The position numbers were made by a program, and so were the translations under genes. Below, one piece after another: positions 18,535 through 24,710 of a stretch of 64,000 nt of DNA. The stretch's first letter is position 1. Every line of letters begins with the position of its first letter. Source of the stretch: an uncultured Arthrobacter sp. (lineage in GTDB: Bacteria; Actinomycetota; Actinomycetes; Actinomycetales; Micrococcaceae); contig NZ_CANLSZ010000003.1 of the NCBI RefSeq assembly GCF_947493765.1, positions 62,001 to 126,000 of the forward strand, read 5' to 3'. A model generated the notes under the pieces. The model had not been told where the DNA came from, made no database searches, and was given only the letters and a program-made list of their open reading frames with translations.

Positions 18535-19443
18535 ATGTCCGCCCTGCCCCGTACCCTTCTGGTCTGCCCTGTCTGCGGGGAGCCCCTGACCGGTGCCGAC
18601 CGCGGGCTCGCGTGTCCGCGGGGCCACCGCTACGACAGGGCCCGCCAGGGCTACGTCAATCTGCTCACCGGCAAGGGGTCGCCCTTCACGGGTGACACCG
18701 CCGGGATGGTGGACGCCCGGGAGGCCTTCCTCCGTGCGGGCCACTACGATCCGCTCCGCTCCGCTCTCGTCGCGGCCGCGCGGACGCAGGTGGTGTCCCC
18801 CGGCGTCGTTCTCGACGCCGGTGCGGGCACCGGGTACTACCTCGAGGGCGTCGTCGGCGCCTGGCCCGCGGCGTTCCCCGTGGCGCTCGACATCTCGAAG
18901 ACGGCCCTCCGGCGGGCGGCCCGCGCACTTCCCGGCGGGATCAGTATCCTGTGGGACCTCTGGCGGTCACTGCCGCTCTCGGACGGCTCCGTGGACCTCC
19001 TCCTGAACGTCTTCGCACCGCGGAACCCCGCAGAATTCGCGCGGGTCCTCGCGCCGGGCGGCTGTGCGGTCGTCGTCACGCCGCGTCCGGGCCATCTGGC
19101 CGGCCTGGAGCTCGTGGGCCCGCTCCTCGCGGTCCCGGAGCAGAAGGCCGACGACGTCGTCGGGGCCTTCGAGGGCCTGCTGGTCGAGGTGCACCGCGAG
19201 GAGCTCGACTACGTGATGACCCTGCCGCAGGACCTGGCCCGCTCCGCGCTGGCGATGGGTCCCGCGGCCCACCATGCATCATCCGCTCCATCGCCCACCG
19301 CACCGCCCGCCGCACCGCCCGCCGCAACGTCCGGACCCGACGCCGAGCTCCGGGTGGACGCGCGCTTCACCGTCCAGGTCCTGGCCCGGGACCAACCGGC
19401 CCGCGCGTCGTGGGCTCCGGCAGGGCAGGGCACGGAAGAGTAA
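18535..19443 (+). CDS. RlmA-type 23S rRNA (guanine-N1) methyltransferase
   Basis: SAM-dependent methyltransferase of 302 residues. The N-terminal zinc-binding segment CPVCGEPL...CPRGHRYD (about 11-33) followed by RQGYVNLLTGKG is characteristic of RlmA(I/II)/TlrB enzymes, which modify G745 or G748 of helix 35 in 23S rRNA; some members give tylosin resistance. SAM motif I is VVLDAGAGTGYYL (about 90), and APRNPAEFARVLAPGG is typical further on. A Pro/Ala-rich stretch (about 250-265) has repeated CCGCACCGCC codons. Which guanine is methylated cannot be told from sequence alone. Leaderless start. Confidence 0.9.
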   Translation: MSALPRTLLVCPVCGEPLTGADRGLACPRGHRYDRARQGYVNLLTGKGSPFTGDTAGMVDAREAFLRAGHYDPLRSALVAAARTQVVSPGVVLDAGAGTGYYLEGVVGAWPAAFPVALDISKTALRRAARALPGGISILWDLWRSLPLSDGSVDLLLNVFAPRNPAEFARVLAPGGCAVVVTPRPGHLAGLELVGPLLAVPEQKADDVVGAFEGLLVEVHREELDYVMTLPQDLARSALAMGPAAHHASSAPSPTAPPAAPPAATSGPDAELRVDARFTVQVLARDQPARASWAPAGQGTEE

Positions 19444-19547
19444 CGACGGCCCGGCGCCGCCGCAGGGGCCTAGGTAATGTCGGAGGCCTTTGCGATGATG
19501 GTCACAGGGCTCCGCTCCACGCGGCGCCGGATCAAGGGGTGTGCACC

Positions 19548-20033
19548 ATGGAGTGGTTGCTGGACAACGGGTGGATCATCTGGCTCATCCTGTTCCTGGG
19601 GCTTGCCGCAGTGGAGACCATCACGCTGGACCTGTTCTTCATCATGCTCTCGGTCGGAGCCCTCGGCGGGCTCGTCGCCGCCCTGACAGGCGTCGGGGCC
19701 GTCCTCCAGATCGTCGTCTTCGCCGTGGTGTCCCTGCTGATGATCCTGCTCGTCCGACCCGTGGCGGTACGGCACCTGAGGAAGGGCCCGGCGGACCAGC
19801 TCGACAACATGGACCGGCTGGTCGGGGCCACGGCGCTCGCCCTCGAGCCGGTGACGAGCCTGTCCGGGACGGTCAAGATCGGCGGGGACACCTGGACGGC
19901 GCGCTCGGCCGACGGCGTCCCGCTTCCCGCCGGAGCGCGGGTGTCGGTGGCACGCATCGACGGCGCCACGGCCGTCGTCGAACCGGCCCTGTCCGGACCG
20001 GACGGCCCTCCACAGCCGACCGTGCACGGCTAG
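19548..20033 (+). CDS. NfeD-like membrane protein
   Basis: 161 residues from ATG 19548, chosen because it begins the first membrane helix and has AAGGGG about 9 nt upstream. Two or three helices (about 8-75) are followed by a soluble OB-fold domain (about 90-155, LVGATALALEPVTSLSGTVKIGG), the NfeD C-terminal fold. NfeD proteins pair with SPFH/stomatin proteins, and here the SPFH gene follows 71 bp downstream on the same strand. Confidence 0.88.
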   Translation: MEWLLDNGWIIWLILFLGLAAVETITLDLFFIMLSVGALGGLVAALTGVGAVLQIVVFAVVSLLMILLVRPVAVRHLRKGPADQLDNMDRLVGATALALEPVTSLSGTVKIGGDTWTARSADGVPLPAGARVSVARIDGATAVVEPALSGPDGPPQPTVHG

Positions 20034-20104
20034 ATCGGCACCATCACCACCTCCGAGCCATCCTGCGTCCCTGTCGGGGTGCATCACCACAACCAAGGGG
20101 ATCC

Positions 20105-21037
20105 ATGAACGGCACACCCGGAACGATCGGACTCACACTGGTCCTGGTCGTCCTCATCATCTTCGTCCTCGTCGTCCTCGTGAAGTCGGTCCGGATCATC
20201 CCGCAGGCCCGCGCCGGCGTCGTCGAGCGGCTCGGCAAGTACCAGCGCACGCTCAACCCGGGTCTGACCATCCTGATCCCGTTCGTCGACCGGCTCCTGC
20301 CGATCCTCGACCTCCGTGAGCAGGTGGTCTCCTTCCCTCCGCAGCCGGTGATCACCGAGGACAACCTCGTGGTCTCGATCGATACCGTGGTGTACTTCCA
20401 GGTGACCGATGCCAGGGCGGCCACCTACGAGATCGCCAACTACATCCAGGCGGTCGAGCAACTGACCACGACCACGCTGAGGAACGTGGTGGGCGGGCTG
20501 AACCTGGAGGAGGCGCTGACCTCCCGCGACCAGATCAACGGCCAACTGCGCGGCGTGCTCGACGACGCGACGGGCCGCTGGGGCATCCGCGTGGGACGGG
20601 TGGAGCTCAAGGCCATCGACCCCCCACTGTCCATCCAGGACTCCATGGAGAAGCAGATGCGTGCCGAGCGTGACCGCCGTGCGGCGATCCTCACCGCCGA
20701 GGGCACCAAGCAGTCGCAGATCCTGACCGCAGAGGGCCAGCGCCAGGCCGCCATCCTGGCGGCGGAGGGCGACGCGAAAGCCGCCATCCTCCGGGCCGAT
20801 GGTGAGGCCCAGGCGATCCACAAGGTGTTCGACGCCATCCACAAGGGCAATCCGACGCAGAAGCTGCTCGCCTACCAGTACCTCCAGACCCTCCCGAAGC
20901 TCGCCGACGGGTCCTCCAACAAACTCTGGATCATTCCGAGCGAGGTCGGCGAGGCACTGAAGGGGATCGGCAACGTGCTGGGCACCACCACCCCGGACTC
21001 CCCGTCCGACGGACCGGAGCTCACCGGCCGGGACTGA
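20105..21037 (+). CDS. SPFH/Band 7 (stomatin/QmcA-like) membrane protein
   Basis: 310 residues from ATG 20105 (AAGGGG just upstream). One N-terminal membrane helix (about 8-28) anchors a Band 7 domain (about 32-195: ARAGVVERLGKYQRTLNPGLT, VVSIDTVVYFQVTD). A long charged coiled coil follows (about 195-255) with repeats of AEG-type segments (ILTAEGTKQSQ, ILTAEGQRQAA, ILAAEGDAKAA, ILRADGEAQA). Such proteins form ring-like scaffolds in membrane microdomains with an NfeD partner, as here. A hairpin follows the stop. Confidence 0.93.
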   Translation: MNGTPGTIGLTLVLVVLIIFVLVVLVKSVRIIPQARAGVVERLGKYQRTLNPGLTILIPFVDRLLPILDLREQVVSFPPQPVITEDNLVVSIDTVVYFQVTDARAATYEIANYIQAVEQLTTTTLRNVVGGLNLEEALTSRDQINGQLRGVLDDATGRWGIRVGRVELKAIDPPLSIQDSMEKQMRAERDRRAAILTAEGTKQSQILTAEGQRQAAILAAEGDAKAAILRADGEAQAIHKVFDAIHKGNPTQKLLAYQYLQTLPKLADGSSNKLWIIPSEVGEALKGIGNVLGTTTPDSPSDGPELTGRD

Positions 21038-21051
21038 TCGGTTCCCGGCGT

Positions 21052-21086
21052 GCGTGGCCGTCACCGCCCGGCGGTGGCGGCCACGC
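21052..21086 (+). terminator. Hairpin terminator after the SPFH gene
   Basis: A 16-bp stem with one wobble (21052-21067 with 21071-21086) and a 3-nt loop, 14 bp past the SPFH stop. Confidence 0.7.
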
Positions 21087-21103
21087 CTGTATACCCAGAC
21101 CTG

Positions 21104-21109
21104 TATACT
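21104..21109 (+). promoter_or_regulatory. Possible housekeeping -10 upstream of rbpA
   Basis: TATACT preceded by TG; CCTGTATAC occurs twice (21086-21094, 21100-21108). No convincing -35. It would give a 5' leader of about 250 nt. Confidence 0.4.
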
Positions 21110-21138
21110 TAGGTGTTTGGATGCGTACACCCCGCCTC

Positions 21139-21164
21139 GGAACATCGCCGACCCGCCCGGTGTT
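21139..21164 (+). promoter_or_regulatory. SigR/SigH-type promoter of rbpA
   Basis: GGAAC (21139-21143), exactly 18 nt, then GTT (21162-21164). This is the established SigR (Streptomyces) / SigH (Mycobacterium) consensus for oxidative (thiol) stress, and rbpA is a known SigR target in Streptomyces. The predicted start of transcription is near 21171, leaving a leader of about 200 nt. Confidence 0.65.
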
Positions 21165-21170
21165 GCACTG

Positions 21171-21203
21171 ATACCAGCCTGAAGACGATACAAGCCTGAA
21201 GAC
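21171..21203 (+). repeat. 16-bp direct repeat in the rbpA leader
   Basis: ATACCAGCCTGAAGAC (21171-21186) and ATACAAGCCTGAAGAC (21188-21203) differ at one base. They begin where SigR-driven transcription should start. The remaining leader to 21371 holds no gene. Confidence 0.75.
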
Positions 21204-21371
21204 ACAGACGTGAACGCACCGGTACCAGGGCACAGGTACGCAGACACAGGTGTGCAGATGCACCGCCCGACGGTGCGCGCCCACCAGGACCGGTCCCGGT
21301 GGCATGAGCGGTGAGGGACAGCAGAGACGGCCGGCCGACATCCGGACGGCCACAGTGAGTAGGAGAAGACC

Positions 21372-21719
21372 ATGAGCGATCGCAGCCTGCGCGGCATGCG
21401 CCTCGGAGCGCAGTCGATGGAAACGGAGTCCGGCGTCGAGCCTGCTCCCCGCCAGCGGGTGGAGTACCGCTGCGCCGACGGAGAGCGCGTGTTCGTCACC
21501 TTCTCCTCGGAGGCCGAGATCCCTGCCACCTGGGTGTCGAAGACCGGCAAGGAAGCCCTCCTGGTCGACGGGGAGAAGCCCGATACCTCGAACGACAAGC
21601 CGGTGCGCACCCACTGGGACATGTTGCTGGAACGGCGATCCATGGAGGAACTCGAGCAGATCCTCCAGGATCGACTGACCATCCTCCGTGAACGCCGGGG
21701 AGAGCGTCGCTCGGCCTGA
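21372..21719 (+). CDS. rbpA: RNA polymerase-binding protein RbpA
   Basis: Actinobacterial general transcription factor that binds the group 1/2 sigma factor and the beta prime subunit and stabilises the open complex. 115 residues: an acidic N-terminal tail, a core (about 30-75, VEYRCADGERVFVTFSSEAEIPATW) and the C-terminal sigma-interacting domain (about 80-112, TSNDKPVRTHWDMLLERRSMEELEQIL). AGGAGAAGACC precedes the ATG. Convergent with ppm, with a strong hairpin between. A SigR-type promoter lies about 230 bp upstream. Confidence 0.97.
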   Translation: MSDRSLRGMRLGAQSMETESGVEPAPRQRVEYRCADGERVFVTFSSEAEIPATWVSKTGKEALLVDGEKPDTSNDKPVRTHWDMLLERRSMEELEQILQDRLTILRERRGERRSA

Positions 21720-21737
21720 TACTCCGCCGACAGCTCA

Positions 21738-21765
21738 AGAGGCACCCGTCACGACGGGTGCCTCT
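21738..21765. terminator. Hairpin terminator after rbpA
   Basis: A perfect 13-bp stem (21738-21750 with 21753-21765) with a 2-nt loop, followed by CGTCGTC on the plus strand. Confidence 0.8.
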
Positions 21766-21801
21766 CGTCGTCCGGCCCGCCTGTGTGTTGTCGCGGGGTG
21801 G

Positions 21802-21873
21802 AACGGGACTGTGCCGAACGGGACTGTGCGGATTGAAACTATGCCGAACCGACTATGCCGAACGGGACTGTGC
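21802..21873. repeat. 15-bp repeats running into the 3' end of ppm
   Basis: AACGGGACTGTGC occurs at 21802-21814, 21817-21829 and 21861-21873, with degenerate GCCGAACC copies between. The unit is about 15 bp (five codons). The last copy lies inside the ppm coding region and encodes AQSR before the stop at 21853-21855. Confidence 0.75.
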
Positions 21874-22596
21874 GGCAGAGCCGGTGAGCTTCTTCCAACG
21901 GGCGTGCAGACCCCAACGCGTCACATTGACGATGGCTTCGAGCACGATGTTCCCGCTCATCTTGGACGCGCCGAGCTCGCGTTCGACGAAGGTGATGGGT
22001 ACCTCGACGATCCGCAGGCCCAGCCGTGCCACCCGGAACGTCATGTCCACCTGGAAGCCATAACCCACGGATTCCACGGCCGACAGATCCAGGGCCTCGA
22101 GCGTGGTGCGCCGGAAGACGCGGAAACCGGCGGTGATGTCGCGGACGGGCAGACCGAGCATGGTCCTCGAGTAGAGACTCCCTGCACGGGAGAGCAGCGT
22201 GCGCCGTAGCGGCCAGTTCTCCACGCTGCCGCCCCTGACCCAACGGCTGCCGATCACCAGGTCGGCCCCGTCGACGACGTCGAGCAGGCTCTGCAGCTGT
22301 TCGGGACGGTGCGATCCGTCGGCATCCATCTCCACGAGAAGGTCGTAGCCCCGCTCCATCCCCCAGCGGAAGCCCGCGATGTACGCGGCGCCCAGACCTT
22401 CCTTGCCGGTCCGGTGCAGCACGTGCACCTGGCTGTCGCCCGCGGCCGCGCGATCGGCGAGCTCTCCCGTGCCGTCCGGACTGTTGTCATCGACGATCAG
22501 CACGTCCGAGGAGGGAACCGCTGCGCGAAGACGCCCGAGGGTGAGCGGGAGCGACTCGATCTCGTTGTAGGTGGGAATGATCGTGACGACTCGCAC
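21853..22596 (-). CDS. Polyprenol-phosphate mannosyltransferase (GT2, Ppm1/DPM1-like)
   Basis: Transfers mannose from GDP-mannose to polyprenol phosphate at the cytosolic membrane face, making the donor for lipomannan/lipoarabinomannan-type glycans and protein O-mannosylation. 247 residues, one GT2 domain: IIPTYNEIESLP at the N-terminus, VDDNSPDGTGELAD near 37, the metal-binding DADGSHRPE near 92, and GSRWVRGG near 115. No membrane helices or fused acyltransferase (Lnt) domain follow, unlike mycobacterial Ppm1. GTG start with GGAAGG upstream; a TATACT -10 at 22663-22668. The C-terminal codons fall in a 15-bp repeat. Confidence 0.9.
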   Translation of the reverse strand: MRVVTIIPTYNEIESLPLTLGRLRAAVPSSDVLIVDDNSPDGTGELADRAAAGDSQVHVLHRTGKEGLGAAYIAGFRWGMERGYDLLVEMDADGSHRPEQLQSLLDVVDGADLVIGSRWVRGGSVENWPLRRTLLSRAGSLYSRTMLGLPVRDITAGFRVFRRTTLEALDLSAVESVGYGFQVDMTFRVARLGLRIVEVPITFVERELGASKMSGNIVLEAIVNVTRWGLHARWKKLTGSAAQSRSA

Positions 22597-22952
22597 GCAG
22601 GTGGACCTTCCGTCGGGGCGCGCTCAGCGCAGGATTCGCTCCGAAGGCGGAGCCAGTCTGCCAGTATAGGCGACCGCGGAGAGGCTGCGGGGTTGCCGGG
22701 CAGGAACGGTGGTCCGACGGGCAGGTGCACCGGACAGATCCACTCACCTTCGTACCGGTGACCGCACGCATGCGATCACTGTTCTCTGCTGATGGGTGGA
22801 CCTGCCCTGTGCGTGCCGACTCCACCGGTCAGGGCACCACGCGCGGCGGCCGATGCAGTGTGCCTGTGGAGTCCGGCCAGGTTCCCTCCGGCAGGAGGTC
22901 TGCGAACCCGTAGGGAAAAAGTTTACGTGCTGTGGAGGAGGTGTCAACGAGA

Positions 22953-22990
22953 CTCTGACCTGCGACGATGTGCTTCGCCGCAGGTCAGAG
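22953..22990 (-). terminator. Hairpin after the amidohydrolase gene
   Basis: A perfect 12-bp stem (22953-22964 with 22979-22990) and 14-nt loop, 35 bp past the amidohydrolase stop on the minus strand. The other spacer sequence (22597-22952) holds the ppm promoter region and nothing else recognisable; an AGGAGG at about 22936-22941 has no start codon at usable distance. Confidence 0.6.
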
Positions 22991-23024
22991 GCGGGTCGGC
23001 GGGCTGTGCCGAACGGCGCCGGTC

Positions 23025-24710
23025 CTAGGCGGCGGGGAAGCCGTCGAGGTGGTACAGCCGACGCCCCTCGTGCACGGTCTCCAGGCACAGCGGAGCGTTC
23101 TCGGTGTCGAGGGCCGGCAGCAGCGGGGTACCCGCCCGGGGGTCGGTGCTCCAGGACTGGACCCGCGTGTCGGGTGCCTGCACCATGAGTTCGTCCACCT
23201 TCCAGACCGCGAACGACGCCGGTGTGCCGGGCGCCAGCTGGCCCAGCATCGGGCTGCTGCCCGAGAGCCGCCAGCCGGCCCGTGTGTGCGCGATGAAGGC
23301 GGCGCGCCCGGAGATCCTTTCGGCCTCGGTGTTGTGGTGCAGGCAGGCACGGACCGACGCCCACGGATCGAGCGGGGTCACGGGGCTGTCCGAGCCCAGC
23401 GCCACGAGGCCACCCCGTGCGAGGAGGGACGCGAAGCGGTTCATCCCGGCCCTCCGCCTACCCAGGCGCTGTTCGTAGAGTCCGTGCGCCGGGCCCCACA
23501 GGGCGTCGAAGACCGGCTGTCCGCTGACAGCCACGCCGAAGTGCACGAGCGCCGCGATGGCGTCGTCGTCCGCGAGTTCCACGTGCTCCAGCCGGTGGCG
23601 GGCGCGCCGCACCGCTTCCACGCCCGTCGCCCGGGCCGTCCGCTCGAGCGCGCGGAGCACGACGTCGAGACCTGCGTCGCCGATCACGTGGAAGCCCGCC
23701 TGGACGGTCTCGCTCGTCGCGGCGAGGAGATGGGCGGCGACGTCGTCCTCCCCCAGATAGAGCGTGCCCCGGTTGCCGGCGTCGTCGCTGTAGTCCTCGC
23801 GGAGAGCCGCGGTCCGTGAGCCGATGGACCCGTCGACGTTGAGATCGCCGGCGAGGCCGGCCAGCCTGCCGTCGAATCCCTGCATCAGGTCCCGGACCTC
23901 CGTCGCCGAGGAGGTCAGTTGGGCCCAGTACGGGATCACCTCGGGCAACGGTAGATCCCGGTGCGGGCCGTCGAGGGAGAGCAGCACCTCGAGGTCCTCA
24001 CGGGGGGCTATGTGCGGCGCGGCCATCTCGGTGAGCGCCACGTAGCCCTGCGAGGCGGCGTGCAGCAGGGCCGCCTGCTGATAGGTACGGCGCTGGTCGG
24101 GGGTGAGCAGCCTGGTGGCCTGCCGCACGGCTTCGTGGGCCGCGCGGACCACGAAACCGTCGTCCCAGCCGTCGATGCCGGCCAGTCCGAGCCCCGCCGC
24201 GAGTGAGCCGGAGACGACCCCCGAGTGGATGTCGGCACGGACCAGGTAGACGAGTGCTCCGCCACCGGCGCGCTCCAGCTCGGCGGCGGTGGGCACGCGT
24301 TTCTCCGGCCACCCCGATTCGTCCCAGCCGTACCCGAGGATCGTCGAGGCGCCCGAGGCGGCCGCGCCGGACACGGCCCCGAGCAGCTCCTGGAGCGAGC
24401 GGCAGGCCGTGAGATCGATGGACCCGAGGGCGATGCCTGTCTCCGTGGTGTGCATATGGGCGTCGACGAACCCGGGCGTGACCAGGGCACCGTCCAGATC
24501 CACGGTGACGACGTCGGGCCCCACGAGATTCGCGGCGGCGTGTTCGGAGCCCACCCAGGCCACCGTCTGCCCGTCGACGAGCATGGCGGTGGCGAAAGGA
24601 TCGGCCGGGCTGTACACCGAACCGTTGCGGTAGAGGATCGGCTTCGGGCGCTCAACGGGTGACATCGGAGATTGTGAGGACTTCCTGTGGGGTCGTGGAC
24701 GGGTGGTCAT
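23025..24710 (-). CDS. YtcJ-like metal-dependent amidohydrolase
   Basis: About 560 residues of the amidohydrolase superfamily, AepA/YtcJ group, whose substrates are mostly unknown. Seen: GFVDAHMHT (HxH metal ligands), later histidines in AGFHVIGDAG and RHRLEHVELA, and the terminal metal aspartate region ALGSDSPVTPLDPW. ATG 24710 overlaps the helY stop by 4 bp (ATGA), pointing to translational coupling; an internal Met at 24665 (MSPVERPKPILYRNG) is an alternative start. Last gene of the helY block, followed by a hairpin. Confidence 0.88.
   Translation of the reverse strand: MTTRPRPHRKSSQSPMSPVERPKPILYRNGSVYSPADPFATAMLVDGQTVAWVGSEHAAANLVGPDVVTVDLDGALVTPGFVDAHMHTTETGIALGSIDLTACRSLQELLGAVSGAAASGASTILGYGWDESGWPEKRVPTAAELERAGGGALVYLVRADIHSGVVSGSLAAGLGLAGIDGWDDGFVVRAAHEAVRQATRLLTPDQRRTYQQAALLHAASQGYVALTEMAAPHIAPREDLEVLLSLDGPHRDLPLPEVIPYWAQLTSSATEVRDLMQGFDGRLAGLAGDLNVDGSIGSRTAALREDYSDDAGNRGTLYLGEDDVAAHLLAATSETVQAGFHVIGDAGLDVVLRALERTARATGVEAVRRARHRLEHVELADDDAIAALVHFGVAVSGQPVFDALWGPAHGLYEQRLGRRRAGMNRFASLLARGGLVALGSDSPVTPLDPWASVRACLHHNTEAERISGRAAFIAHTRAGWRLSGSSPMLGQLAPGTPASFAVWKVDELMVQAPDTRVQSWSTDPRAGTPLLPALDTENAPLCLETVHEGRRLYHLDGFPAA

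Noticed and set aside
20084-21745. Open frame of 553 codons opposite the SPFH and rbpA genes
   Set aside because: Covers two confident genes and the intergenic terminator; no family features.
22744-23364. Minus-strand frame of about 200 codons downstream of the amidohydrolase
   Set aside because: It overlaps the amidohydrolase C-terminus in another frame, then crosses a terminator hairpin; composition is Arg/Pro/Gly-rich without family signal.
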